Below are positions 1-7,893 of a stretch of DNA of 13,415 nucleotides, in pieces (positions within the stretch are counted from its first letter, which is position 1; each line of letters opens with the position of its first letter). A program made the translations under genes and the position numbers. The stretch spans positions 1-13,415 of the forward strand of contig QZKK01000143.1 in NCBI GenBank assembly GCA_003599475.1, written 5' to 3'. The notes beneath the pieces are model-generated. The model did not search any database, was not told the origin of the DNA, and saw only the letters and a list, made by a program, of their open reading frames with translations. This DNA comes from Desulfobacteraceae bacterium. GTDB lineage: Bacteria > Desulfobacterota > Desulfobacteria > Desulfobacterales > SURF-15.

Positions 1-2
1 GG

Positions 3-1082
3 GGCGAGGAACACTTTTCCAAAGCACCTCCCGGAGTCGTCTTTGAAAAAAGACTGATCGTCGATCCGGAAGGAAAGCCGATCGACGGGCTTTATTCGGC
101 GTGGATCACACTCAATAACCCCAGCCAGCACAATTCCTACACCACGGATATGATCAAAGGGGTCATCGCAGGATTTCACCGTGCATCTGCAGATCATTCC
201 GTCGTTGCGGTCGTATTTACCGGCGCCGGCCAAAGGGCCTTCTGCACAGGTGGAAACACTAAGGAATATGCCGAATATTATGCAGGCAGGCCCAATGAAT
301 ACGGAGTCTATATGGACCTTTTCAATGCGATGGTCGATGGCATTTTAGGCTGCAAGAAGCCGACCGTCTGCCGGGTTAACGGGATGCGGGTGGCAGGTGG
401 GCAGGAGATCGGGATGGCCTGCGATCTGAGCATTTCCAGCGATCTTGCCATTTTCGGACAAGCCGGCCCCCGGCACGGTTCCGCACCCGATGGAGGAAGC
501 TCCGATTTTCTTCCCTGGATGCTTCCGGCAGAGCTTGCCATGTGGAACTGCATTTCATGTGAACTGTGGAGCGCATACAAGATGAAATATCTGGGGCTCG
601 TCTCTAAATGTCTCCCTGTTTTGAGAGAAAACGGCCGGTGGGTCCGGAATCCCTCGGTCGTAACGGAGACCTATCTGGAGGACGGAGAGATTGTGTACGG
701 TGAATTTAAAACGGGGGACGCCGCCAAGAAAGCCCGGGAATACATCAAAACGGCAACTGTTGATTTTCAACTGCTGGACAAGGAAATCGATCGGATTCTT
801 TGGACCTTTACCAACCTGTTTCCCGGCTGTCTGATCAAAAGCGTAGACGGCATCCGGATGAAAAAGAAATTCTTCTGGGATCAGGCCAAGATCGTCAACC
901 GCCATTGGCTTGCCGCCAACATGGCCACCGAGGCCTATCTCGGATTTACCGCTTTCAACAACAAGAACTTAACCGGCCGGGACACCATCGATTTCATCGA
1001 ATTACGAAGACGACAGGCGGAAAGCGCCGTATTCGATGCCGATTTGATGGCCGCTGTTCTGCCTCGGCCGAAAGAAGATTAA
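3..1082 (+). CDS. oah: 6-oxocyclohex-1-ene-1-carbonyl-CoA hydrolase (ring-cleaving), 5' end outside window
   Basis: This crotonase-superfamily enzyme adds water to 6-oxocyclohex-1-ene-1-carbonyl-CoA and opens the ring, giving 3-hydroxypimeloyl-CoA in the cytoplasm. It is the hallmark hydrolase of anaerobic benzoyl-CoA degradation (also called BamA, unrelated to the outer-membrane protein). The reading frame is open from the first complete codon, and 359 residues are visible; the family usually has about 375-380, so roughly 20 N-terminal residues lie upstream. Family-typical stretches are GGNTKEYAEYYAG (window residues 83-95), NGMRVAGGQEIGMACD (125-140) and the long GQAGPRHGSAPDGG loop (from 151), followed by the GEFKTGDA segment. 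These separate it from ordinary enoyl-CoA hydratases. The next gene starts 50 nt downstream across a heptad repeat tract. Assignment is by recalled family motifs, and I am confident of it. Confidence 0.93.
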   Translation, partial: GEEHFSKAPPGVVFEKRLIVDPEGKPIDGLYSAWITLNNPSQHNSYTTDMIKGVIAGFHRASADHSVVAVVFTGAGQRAFCTGGNTKEYAEYYAGRPNEYGVYMDLFNAMVDGILGCKKPTVCRVNGMRVAGGQEIGMACDLSISSDLAIFGQAGPRHGSAPDGGSSDFLPWMLPAELAMWNCISCELWSAYKMKYLGLVSKCLPVLRENGRWVRNPSVVTETYLEDGEIVYGEFKTGDAAKKAREYIKTATVDFQLLDKEIDRILWTFTNLFPGCLIKSVDGIRMKKKFFWDQAKIVNRHWLAANMATEAYLGFTAFNNKNLTGRDTIDFIELRRRQAESAVFDADLMAAVLPRPKED

Positions 1083-1088
1083 AGAGAT

Positions 1089-1116
1089 GAACATCGAACA
1101 CTGAACGCTGAACCCT
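1089..1116. repeat. Heptanucleotide tandem repeat, unit GAACNCT
   Basis: Four consecutive 7-mers are seen: GAACATC, GAACACT, GAACGCT, GAACCCT. The tract fills most of the gap between oah and the SDR gene. The same unit, on the other strand, recurs at 9894-9914 as GTTCAGN. Confidence 0.75.
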
Positions 1117-1132
1117 TATTCTTGGAGAATCC

Positions 1133-1882
1133 ATGCTGCTTGAAGGAAAAAATGCTCTGGTCACCGGTGCTTCCCAGGGAATCGGTGCGGCCGTTGCGAT
1201 GGGGCTTGCCCGGGAGGGAGCCCGTGTATGCCTTACCTACCGAAGGCATGGTGCGGAAGCAGACGAATTGAAAAACCAGATCCTCCGACTCGGTTCCGGC
1301 GCCATTGCCGTAAAGGCCGATACCGCCGTTTACGCGGATGCGGTAAATGCGGTCAAAGAGACGCTCGAAGCCTTCGGCAGGTTGGATATTCTGGTAAACA
1401 ATGCGGGGATGAACTGGGACGGAGTCTCCTGGAAGATGACCGAGGAGCAATGGGACCGGGTGATGGCCGTCAACCTCAAGGGTTACTTTAATTTCACCCG
1501 GCAGGCGGCGCCCCTGTTCAAGGACCAGCAGTACGGAAAAATCGTCAATATCACCTCGATCAACGGCCTGCGCGGAAAATTCGGTCAATCCAATTACTCC
1601 GCTTCCAAGGCAGGAATCATCGGATACACCAAATCCATAGCGAGGGAGTTGGGCTCTTTCAACGTAAACGTGAATGCGGTGGCTCCCGGATTGATCGAAT
1701 CGGCAATGCTGCAAGAATCCGAAGCCCGGGACAAGATTATCGAACTGGCCATGGGGGAGATCGTGCTGAAAAGACTCGGGCTGCCCGAGGATGTCGCCAA
1801 TGTCGTTGTCTTCCTGGCTTCGGAGAAAGCCCGTCATATCACAGGGGAGGTGATCAAAGTCGACGGCGGGCAGTATATATGA
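1133..1882 (+). CDS. Short-chain dehydrogenase/reductase, probably acting on a CoA thioester
   Basis: A classical 249-residue SDR, the usual length for the family. The NAD(P)-binding motif TGASQGIG is at residues 11-18 and NNAG at 89-92. The catalytic tetrad is complete: N114, S142, and Y155/K159 in YSASK. The C-terminal VDGGQYI ending is typical of FabG-like enzymes. The ATG is preceded by GGAG at 1124-1127. The gene lies between oah and dch, so the likely substrate is a hydroxyacyl-CoA of the benzoyl-CoA pathway, for example 3-hydroxypimeloyl-CoA made by oah. That substrate is inferred from position only; a FabG-type 3-oxoacyl reductase is the main alternative. It may overlap in function with the dehydrogenase half of the fusion protein at 3011. 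Confidence 0.88.
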   Translation: MLLEGKNALVTGASQGIGAAVAMGLAREGARVCLTYRRHGAEADELKNQILRLGSGAIAVKADTAVYADAVNAVKETLEAFGRLDILVNNAGMNWDGVSWKMTEEQWDRVMAVNLKGYFNFTRQAAPLFKDQQYGKIVNITSINGLRGKFGQSNYSASKAGIIGYTKSIARELGSFNVNVNAVAPGLIESAMLQESEARDKIIELAMGEIVLKRLGLPEDVANVVVFLASEKARHITGEVIKVDGGQYI

Positions 1883-1909
1883 GCAGAAATAGATGAAAGG
1901 ATACAGGCG

Positions 1910-2680
1910 ATGACCGGTCTCAAACACATACGCGTCCAAACGTCCGAAGCGGTTTCCCGGATCGTGCTCGCAAGACCGAAGCACAACGTGCTCAACATCG
2001 AAATGATGAAAGAATTGGTATCTGCATTGGAGGCCTTGCGTCAAGACGATGCTTTGAAATGTATCGTGATCCTGGGGGAAGGAAGGAGCTGGTGTGCGGG
2101 CGTGGATGTGGGGGAGCACAAACCCGAGAGGGTCGAGGAAATGATCGGCACCTTCAATCGGATCTTTGAAACCCTCCGAGGTATTGAAGTTCCCGTCATC
2201 GCCGCGGTAAAGGGGGCTGCCCTTGGGGGAGGCATGGAGCTTGCCGTCGCGTGCGATATCGTCATCGCCGCAAAAAGCGCGATCTTCGGCCAGCCCGAGA
2301 TCAGGCTTGGATTTTTGCCGCCGTATGCGGCCATTCGTCTGACCGAATTGATCGGGCCTGCAAAGGCCGTCGAAATCTGCACGACCGGGAAGACCTATTC
2401 CGCAGAAGAAGCCCAAAAATTCGGCTTTGTCGGCACAGTGGTCGAAGACGAATCCTTTGACTCGGCAGTGGAAAGTATTGTCGGGCAGATTGCAGCCGGC
2501 AGCCCGCTCATCATCCGTCTGAACAAGCGGGCGGTAACGGTGAATCAGGGAAAGGATTTCCCCTCGGCCCTGAAGGGGGTCACCGATCTCTTTCTCAATA
2601 CGCTCATGAAAACGGAGGACACCCTGGAGGGGATCGCAAGCTTTTACGAAAAGCGGAAACCGGTGTGGAAGAACAGGTGA
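1910..2680 (+). CDS. dch: Cyclohexa-1,5-diene-1-carbonyl-CoA hydratase (dienoyl-CoA hydratase)
   Basis: This crotonase-fold enzyme of 256 residues would hydrate cyclohexa-1,5-diene-1-carbonyl-CoA, the product of benzoyl-CoA reductase, to 6-hydroxycyclohex-1-ene-1-carbonyl-CoA. The segment WCAGVDVGEHKPE (residues 61-73) is what I recognise from dienoyl-CoA hydratases (Dch/BamR). The two acidic positions matching the catalytic glutamates of crotonases are present: E110 in GGGMELAVAC and E130 in GQPEIRLGF. AAAGGA at 1896-1901 sits 8 nt before the ATG, and the gap to the SDR gene is 27 nt, so oah-SDR-dch look like one transcript. The product would feed the dehydrogenase at 5314. A generic enoyl-CoA hydratase is the alternative, made less likely by the motif and the neighbours. 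Confidence 0.88.
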   Translation: MTGLKHIRVQTSEAVSRIVLARPKHNVLNIEMMKELVSALEALRQDDALKCIVILGEGRSWCAGVDVGEHKPERVEEMIGTFNRIFETLRGIEVPVIAAVKGAALGGGMELAVACDIVIAAKSAIFGQPEIRLGFLPPYAAIRLTELIGPAKAVEICTTGKTYSAEEAQKFGFVGTVVEDESFDSAVESIVGQIAAGSPLIIRLNKRAVTVNQGKDFPSALKGVTDLFLNTLMKTEDTLEGIASFYEKRKPVWKNR

Positions 2681-3010
2681 CATGAGCAGGAGAGAAATCC
2701 CAAATTCCAAGCTCCAAATTCCAAACAATAAGACAAAAAAATCAAATGAAGAAATATTCAAACGAAACCAAACAGAGCCGGAGGTCGTAGGTCAGCGAAG
2801 ATTGGGGACAGACACGATCGACCGCTCAACCTTTTTTTGGATATTGATTATTGATTATTGATTATTGAATATTGTTTGGAATTTGGTGCTTGTGTACTTG
2901 GAATTTTTTAGCCTTGGTGCTTGTGCACTTGGAATTTGGGTTTTTTTCAGTTCGGTGGACTGAACGAACTTGAATGGCGGACAACCGATAACCTGGCGTA
3001 AGGAGACAGC
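2681..3010. repeat. Composite intergenic inverted-repeat element, copy 1 (core 2701-2940)
   Basis: This 330-nt gap contains no gene. A left arm (2701-2767) starts with heptads CAAATTC, CAAGCTC, CAAATTC, CAAACAA. A right arm (2844-2940) starts with three TTGATTA heptads and continues TTGAATA, TTGTTTG and two TTGGTGC-type units. The arms are imperfect inverted repeats: CCAAATTCCAAACAATA on the left matches the complement of TATTGTTTGGAATTTGG on the right. The arms recur in the same order and orientation at 5063-5265, while the cores differ. The core here holds TTGGGGACAGACAC (2802-2815). A ribosome-binding site (AAGGAG at 3000-3005) closes the gap. Confidence 0.8.
2844..2878. repeat. Heptad repeat TTGATTA (5 units) in the right arm of element copy 1
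   Basis: Three perfect copies of TTGATTA run from 2844 to 2864, followed by the variants TTGAATA (2865-2871) and TTGTTTG (2872-2878). The 7-nt rhythm continues more loosely into the GGAATTTGGTGCTTG segment of the arm. This is the cleanest heptad run in the window. Confidence 0.85.
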
Positions 3011-5050
3011 ATGCCTCAAATCGGCAAGGTCGGCGTGATCGGGGCGGGGAATATGGGAAGCGGGATCGCCCAAAAATTCGCACAAGAGGGGATCCCGGTC
3101 GTAATGGTGGATACCGGTGAGGAATTCGTCCGAAAAGGACTCGACACCATCGAAAAAATGCTCCGCCAGGGGGTCGAGCGAAAAATTTTTCACCCGGAAC
3201 AGGTCGAGCAGATCAAATCGCGCATACAGGGTTCTACATCCCTCGATGCGGTTGCCGATGCCGATCTGGTCATCGAGGCCGTGTTTGAAGACAAAGAAGT
3301 CAAATCCAGTCTGTTTGCGAGGCTCGATTCCGTCTGCTCGGACAATACGATCCTCGCCACCAATACTTCGAGTTTTTACGTTCGCGAATTCGCGAACCGA
3401 ACCGGACGGCCGGACAGGTTTATCGGCCTCCACTACTTCTATCATCCCGCAAAGAACCGCCTCCTGGAAGTCATTCCACACGAGCAGACAAGCCGTGAGA
3501 CAATCGATGCCTCCCTGCTTGCCGCCAAGCTCCATGGCAAGACCGCGATTGTCGTAAAAGACGCTCCCGGATTTGCCGTGAACCGCTTCTTCGTTCCCTT
3601 CCTCAACGAAGCCGCGCGTATGCTGGAGGAAGATGCCGCCAACGCTTCCACCATCGAAGAAGCGGCAAAGAAGGCGTTTCGAATCGGCATGGGTCCTTTT
3701 GAGTTGATGAACGTTACCGGCATCCCCATCGCGTATCATGCGGCCACGACCCTCGGAAGAGAACTGGGGAATTTCTATGCTCCGGCAAATCTTCTCAAGC
3801 AGCAATTGGAAAAGAAGCAAAACTGGAAGCTCGAAGGGGACATCGATCCAAGAAAAATGGATCCGGTCATCGACCGGTTCTACGGTGTGACCCTGGGGGT
3901 TGCCGCGGCACTTGTCGATGAAGGGGTCGCCAGCATCGAAGACACGGATCGCGGCGCTAAAATCGGTTTGCGCTGGACGTTCGGTCCCTTTGAAATCATG
4001 AACCGGCTCGGAATGGAAAAAGCCTATGATGTGATCTCGGCAGTGGCCCGTCGCTACACGGACTTTAAAATGCCGGACATTCTGACCAAACAGAGGGCTC
4101 TGGGCAGAGGATTCGAATTTCGATACGTCGATCTGGAGACCAAAAATTCGGTCGCCTACATTACGGTGAATCGTCCGGAGGCCATGAATGCCCTCAACGA
4201 GGAAGTCATCGCTCAACTGCAGGATCGATTCTCCGAAGCCGAAGCATCCCCGGATGTCTGCGCCGTCGTTTTTCAGGGGGCCGGAAAAGCTTTCGTAGCG
4301 GGTGCCGACATCCGCTACTTCATCCGGAAGATAAAATCGGGCAGGATTGAAGATATCGCCGCTTTCACCCGAAAAGGCCATCAACTGCTTCTGCGGATCG
4401 AAAATTCATCCAAGCCGACCATTGCACTCCTCGACGGGCTCTCGCTCGGCGGTGGCAGCGAACTGGCTCTCGCCTGCCAGTATGTGATCGCCACCCCTTC
4501 CGGTTCTCTGGCATTTCCGGAAACGGGAATCGGAATCTATCCGGGCCTTGGAGGAATGTTCCGCCTGGCGGCCCGGATCGGCAAAAGCCTGGCCAAATAT
4601 CATGTCATGACCGGATCCTCTATCCGTGCAGAAGATGCCGAATCGCTGGGAATCGTGACCCGTCTGGTCCCACCGGCTTCGGTCGCCGCCGCCATCGCGG
4701 AGCTTCTGGCCGGAGCTGAGCCCGATAGACACCTCCGCAAACCCACTCCGGAAAAATTCAAATCCATCCAAAAACTGTTCGATGGAGAGAACGCGCGGAA
4801 GCTGATCGACGGTGAAATTCCACAATGTGACGACCCGGAAGCGGCGGGAAGAATTCTGAAATCTCTTTCCTACAAGGCACCCCTTGCGCTGAAGATCGCA
4901 AACGCCATCATGGACGCGCAGGAGGGGCGGCCTGCACAGGAGGCAGCCGAATTGGAACTCGAACGCCTGGAGGAGATTTTCTCGACCGAAGATGCACTGG
5001 AAGGCTTGTCGTCTTTGGGAAGGAAACGGCCGGAGTACAAAGGAAGGTAG
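3011..5050 (+). CDS. Bifunctional 3-hydroxyacyl-CoA dehydrogenase / enoyl-CoA hydratase fusion
   Basis: A 679-residue fusion for beta-oxidation in the cytoplasm. The dehydrogenase half comes first: NAD-binding GAGNMG at residues 11-16, NTSS at 119-122, H141 in LHYFYHP, and GFAVNR ending near 192. Two 3HCDH C-terminal units follow; GPFELMN and GPFEIMN mark them. The crotonase half spans about 372-679, with FVAGADI (428-434), GLSLGGGSELALAC (476-489) and both catalytic glutamates, E484 and E504. This order is the reverse of FadB/FadJ and matches archaeal-type fusions, such as the crotonyl-CoA hydratase/3-hydroxybutyryl-CoA dehydrogenase of Metallosphaera. Beside oah it probably oxidises the pimeloyl-CoA chain toward glutaryl-CoA; that is inference. 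AAGGAG precedes the ATG. The gene stands alone between two copies of one repeat element. Confidence 0.92.
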   Translation: MPQIGKVGVIGAGNMGSGIAQKFAQEGIPVVMVDTGEEFVRKGLDTIEKMLRQGVERKIFHPEQVEQIKSRIQGSTSLDAVADADLVIEAVFEDKEVKSSLFARLDSVCSDNTILATNTSSFYVREFANRTGRPDRFIGLHYFYHPAKNRLLEVIPHEQTSRETIDASLLAAKLHGKTAIVVKDAPGFAVNRFFVPFLNEAARMLEEDAANASTIEEAAKKAFRIGMGPFELMNVTGIPIAYHAATTLGRELGNFYAPANLLKQQLEKKQNWKLEGDIDPRKMDPVIDRFYGVTLGVAAALVDEGVASIEDTDRGAKIGLRWTFGPFEIMNRLGMEKAYDVISAVARRYTDFKMPDILTKQRALGRGFEFRYVDLETKNSVAYITVNRPEAMNALNEEVIAQLQDRFSEAEASPDVCAVVFQGAGKAFVAGADIRYFIRKIKSGRIEDIAAFTRKGHQLLLRIENSSKPTIALLDGLSLGGGSELALACQYVIATPSGSLAFPETGIGIYPGLGGMFRLAARIGKSLAKYHVMTGSSIRAEDAESLGIVTRLVPPASVAAAIAELLAGAEPDRHLRKPTPEKFKSIQKLFDGENARKLIDGEIPQCDDPEAAGRILKSLSYKAPLALKIANAIMDAQEGRPAQEAAELELERLEEIFSTEDALEGLSSLGRKRPEYKGR

Positions 5051-5062
5051 GGGTTAAAATCA

Positions 5063-5265
5063 CAAATTCCAAGCATCAAATCCCAAACAATAATGCAAAA
5101 TAATCAAATGAAGAAATATTCAAACAAACCTGCACGTGACCCAGTTATCAATTCGGTCCCGGAAAGAGAGCATTTCCGCATTTTTGATTTTTGAATATTG
5201 TTTGAAATTTGGTGCTTGTGTACTTGGAATTTTGCTCTTTTGGTGTTTGTATGATTGGAATTTAG
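5063..5265. repeat. Composite intergenic inverted-repeat element, copy 2
   Basis: This lies in the 263-nt gap before had. The left arm (5063-5129) has heptads CAAATTC, CAAGCAT, CAAATCC, CAAACAA and shares the ATCAAATGAAGAAATATTC segment exactly with copy 1. The right arm (5181-5265) has TTGATTT, TTGAATA, TTGTTTG and then GGTGCTTGTGTACTTGGAAT, also shared with copy 1. The core between them (5130-5180) is unrelated to the copy 1 core. The two copies flank the fusion gene at 3011 in the same orientation. Confidence 0.8.
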
Positions 5266-5313
5266 CCGATCGCCCACGGGACTTGTCGATCATCAAAATA
5301 AGGAGAAGCAGCC

Positions 5314-6384
5314 ATGGCCATGATTTCCTGGAGGATGACGGCGCCGAAAAAGCCGATGGAGCGGGTGGAATCGCCTCTTCCGGAGCCCGGCGCCGGTGAG
5401 GTGCTTCTTCGCGTGGCAGGCTGCGGTGTCTGCCACACGGATCTTGGTTTCCTCTATGACGGCGTGCCGATGCGTTCGGAATTGCCGCTGACCCTGGGCC
5501 ATGAAATCAGCGGGATCGTGGAAAAAGCCAGTTCAGGCGCTCTGGAATGGGAAAACAGAGGCGTCATCGTTCCGGCTGTGATTCCCTGCGGAAATTGCGA
5601 TGTCTGCAGGCGAGGGATCGGAAACATATGCGCTTTTCAGAAAATGCCCGGAAACGATATCCAGGGGGGGTTTGCCAGCCACATCGTCGTTCCTGCCGAT
5701 GGCCTGTGCGAAGTCCCGATGGGCTCCGACGGGCAGCCGCTCGGACAATCCGGTGTCTCCCTGCCGGAGCTTTCCGTCCTTGCGGATGCATTGACCACAC
5801 CCTATCAGGCCATCGTCGATTCCGGACTTACGGATCTCGATACGGCGATCTTTGTCGGTGTCGGCGGGGTGGGAGGATTCGGAGCGCAGATTGCGAAGGC
5901 CTTCGGCGCTGCGGTTGCCGCAATCGACATCGATCCGGAGAAACTGGAAAGGCTCTCCCCTTATGTCGATAAAACCTTCAATGCCGCCAAGATGCCTTTC
6001 AAAGAACTTCGAAAGGCGGTCTCCGAGTTCGTGAAAGCACAAGGCCGCCGGCGAACCGAGTGGAAAATATTCGAGGCTTCCGGGACCCCCGCCGGCCAGA
6101 AGACCGCCTTCGGCCTGATGACATACGGAGCGCATCTTTCGATCATCGGATTTACCCTGGGAACCGTCGATCTCCGCCTTTCCAATCTGATGGCGTTTCA
6201 TGCCACCGCACACGGAAACTGGGGATGCATCCCAGGGCATTACCCGAAGGTGTTGGAGCTCGTTCTATCCGGAAAAGTAAAGATCGGGCCTTTCGTGAAA
6301 TGTTACCCTTTGGCTGAAATCAACGAAGTTTTCGGGATGGTCCATCAAAATAAAAGCGACCGGCGACCGGTCATGGTCCCCTGA
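5314..6384 (+). CDS. had: 6-hydroxycyclohex-1-ene-1-carbonyl-CoA dehydrogenase
   Basis: A zinc-dependent medium-chain alcohol dehydrogenase of 356 residues that would oxidise 6-hydroxycyclohex-1-ene-1-carbonyl-CoA with NAD+ to the 6-oxo compound hydrolysed by oah. The catalytic zinc region is GCGVCHTDLG (C40, H41) with GHE at 62-64. The structural zinc cysteines are C92, C95, C98 and C106. The nucleotide-binding glycines are in GVGGVGG at 182-188. The stretches GVCHTDLGF and KMPGNDIQGGFASHIVVPADGLC are those I recognise from the Had/BamQ family. AGGAG at 5301-5305 supports the first ATG; a second in-frame ATG lies two codons later. With dch and oah, three successive steps of the pathway are encoded in this window. 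Confidence 0.93.
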   Translation: MAMISWRMTAPKKPMERVESPLPEPGAGEVLLRVAGCGVCHTDLGFLYDGVPMRSELPLTLGHEISGIVEKASSGALEWENRGVIVPAVIPCGNCDVCRRGIGNICAFQKMPGNDIQGGFASHIVVPADGLCEVPMGSDGQPLGQSGVSLPELSVLADALTTPYQAIVDSGLTDLDTAIFVGVGGVGGFGAQIAKAFGAAVAAIDIDPEKLERLSPYVDKTFNAAKMPFKELRKAVSEFVKAQGRRRTEWKIFEASGTPAGQKTAFGLMTYGAHLSIIGFTLGTVDLRLSNLMAFHATAHGNWGCIPGHYPKVLELVLSGKVKIGPFVKCYPLAEINEVFGMVHQNKSDRRPVMVP

Positions 6385-6393
6385 GGGAAGCCT

Positions 6394-6420
6394 GGAGCGG
6401 GGAGCATGGAGCGGAGCATG
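6394..6420. repeat. Heptad repeat, unit GGAGCNN
   Basis: GGAGCGG, GGAGCAT, GGAGCGG and a partial AGCATG follow directly after had. Spacing is 7 nt for the first three units, and the last is shortened by two bases. Confidence 0.65.
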
Positions 6421-6440
6421 TGAAGGAGAGAGGGAGAGAA

Positions 6441-6468
6441 GTCGGAGGTCGGAAGTCAGAAGTCAGAA
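6441..6468. repeat. Heptad repeat, unit GTCNGAA (4 units)
   Basis: GTCGGAG, GTCGGAA, GTCAGAA, GTCAGAA run without interruption. This is a second, different heptad tract in the same had-ligase gap. Confidence 0.8.
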
Positions 6469-6495
6469 AGAGCAACCTACATCCCTGCTCTACCC

Positions 6496-6524
6496 TTGAC
6501 ACCGGCGATATCTCGGGGTAATGG
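6496..6524 (+). promoter_or_regulatory. Possible sigma70-type promoter before the CoA ligase
   Basis: TTGACA at 6496-6501 is a perfect -35 hexamer. The hexamer 17 nt further on, TAATGG at 6519-6524, is a poor -10. It lies 60 nt before the ligase start and downstream of the repeat tracts, so it could start a ligase-kinase transcript. Support is weak. Confidence 0.3.
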
Positions 6525-6583
6525 AGCCTGAGTCACGCTGCAACCGGTTCCGGATGACGAATCAAGGCACAAGGAGGTAAAAA

Positions 6584-7891
6584 ATGGCCTGGAACGAAAA
6601 ATATGAATGCATGCCGATCGATAATTTGCAGGCATTTCAACTCCAGAAGTTGAAAGAAACCATCGATTGGGTTTCCAAGAGAGTCCCTTTTTACAGGAAA
6701 AGATTGAAGGAAACCGGAATCAGGCCAGACGACATCAAGTGCCTCGAAGATATTTCCAGACTTCCGCTTACGGTCAAAAACGACCTGCGGGACAATTATC
6801 CGTTCGAGCTCTGTGCGGTTCCGATGAAACAGGTGGTTCGGATTCACGCCTCCTCGGGCACAACGGGAAAACCGATCACAGGCCCCTATACGGCCGAGGA
6901 TATAGAACAGTGGGCGGAATGTATGGCCCGAAACCTGGCTGCAGCCGGGGTGACGCCGGAAGACATCCTTCAGAATGCATACGGCTATGGACTGTTTACA
7001 GGCGGACTGGGAATCCACCAGGCGGCGACCCGGATCGGGTGCACGGTGGTGCCGACAAGTTCGGGACTTACCGAACGCCAGATCATGATCATGAAAGATT
7101 TCGGATCGACCGTACTCTGCTCGACGCCGTCCTATGCCCTGACGATCGCCGAAAGGGCCGAGGAGTTGAAGGTGGATATCCGTTCCCTGCCGCTTCGAAT
7201 CGGCGTATTCGGGGCGGAACCCTGGTCCGCTCAGATGAGGCAGGAGATCGAGGACCGGATGGGGATCAAGGCCATGGAGGCTTACGGACTGACCGAGCTT
7301 TGCGGTCCCGGAGTCTCTTTCGACTGCCATGCACAGGACGGACTCCATATCAACGAGGACCATTTTCTGCCGGAAATCATCGACCCGTCCACCCTGGAAC
7401 CCCTGCCGCTTGGAGAAAGAGGGGAGCTGGTGTTTACATCGATTCAACGCCGCGCCATGCCGATGATTCGATACCGCACCAAAGACATCACCCGCCTGCG
7501 GCGTGAAAAATGCTCATGCGGCCGAACCCTGATCAAAATGGATAAAGTCACCGGAAGAACCGATGACATGCTGATCATCAGCGGGGTCAATGTTTTCCCG
7601 TCGCAAATCGAAGCCCTCCTGCTGGATATCGAGGAGGTTGAGCCCCAATACCGGCTGGTGGTTCGAAAGAAGGGCTACCTGGATCAGTTGATCGTGCAGG
7701 TGGAGGGGAAAAAAGAAGTATACGAAGCCGGTGCCGAAAAACGGTTCGAAGTGGAGGCAAAAATCTCCGGCCATATCAAGGGAATGATGGGTATCGGCGT
7801 GGAGGTGAATCTCGTGGAGCCGAAGTTCATCACCCGCAGCGAAGGAAAGGCCCTTCGGGTCGTAGACGAAAGGCCGAAGCAATTCCGGTAA
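6584..7891 (+). CDS. Aryl-CoA ligase, AMP-forming, phenylacetate-CoA ligase (PaaK) family
   Basis: A 435-residue PaaK-family ligase, the standard length for that family. It would join an aromatic carboxylic acid to CoA using ATP through an acyl-adenylate. The P-loop HASSGTTGKP is at residues 88-97, AYGLTE at 233-238, RYRTKD at 296-301, GRTDD at 324-328, and the C-terminal lysine likely to act in adenylation is K422 in SEGKALRV. A CxC pair (C310, C312) occurs in the CSCGR segment common in this family. A strong Shine-Dalgarno sequence, AAGGAGGT at 6571-6578, lies 5 nt before the ATG. Phenylacetate is the default substrate, but the setting also allows benzoate or a substituted benzoate. The longer benzoate-CoA ligase family is not what is encoded here. 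Confidence 0.9.
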   Translation: MAWNEKYECMPIDNLQAFQLQKLKETIDWVSKRVPFYRKRLKETGIRPDDIKCLEDISRLPLTVKNDLRDNYPFELCAVPMKQVVRIHASSGTTGKPITGPYTAEDIEQWAECMARNLAAAGVTPEDILQNAYGYGLFTGGLGIHQAATRIGCTVVPTSSGLTERQIMIMKDFGSTVLCSTPSYALTIAERAEELKVDIRSLPLRIGVFGAEPWSAQMRQEIEDRMGIKAMEAYGLTELCGPGVSFDCHAQDGLHINEDHFLPEIIDPSTLEPLPLGERGELVFTSIQRRAMPMIRYRTKDITRLRREKCSCGRTLIKMDKVTGRTDDMLIISGVNVFPSQIEALLLDIEEVEPQYRLVVRKKGYLDQLIVQVEGKKEVYEAGAEKRFEVEAKISGHIKGMMGIGVEVNLVEPKFITRSEGKALRVVDERPKQFR

Positions 7892-7893
7892 TA

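Noticed and set aside
1079..2761. Minus-strand open frame of 560 codons opposite the SDR and dch genes
   Set aside because: It lies antisense to two well-supported genes, has a low-complexity composition without recognisable domains, and is explained by codon bias of the plus-strand genes.
2855..4384. Minus-strand open frame of 509 codons opposite the fusion gene
   Set aside because: Antisense shadow of a gene with intact catalytic motifs. Part of it runs through the intergenic repeat element, and no domain is recognisable.
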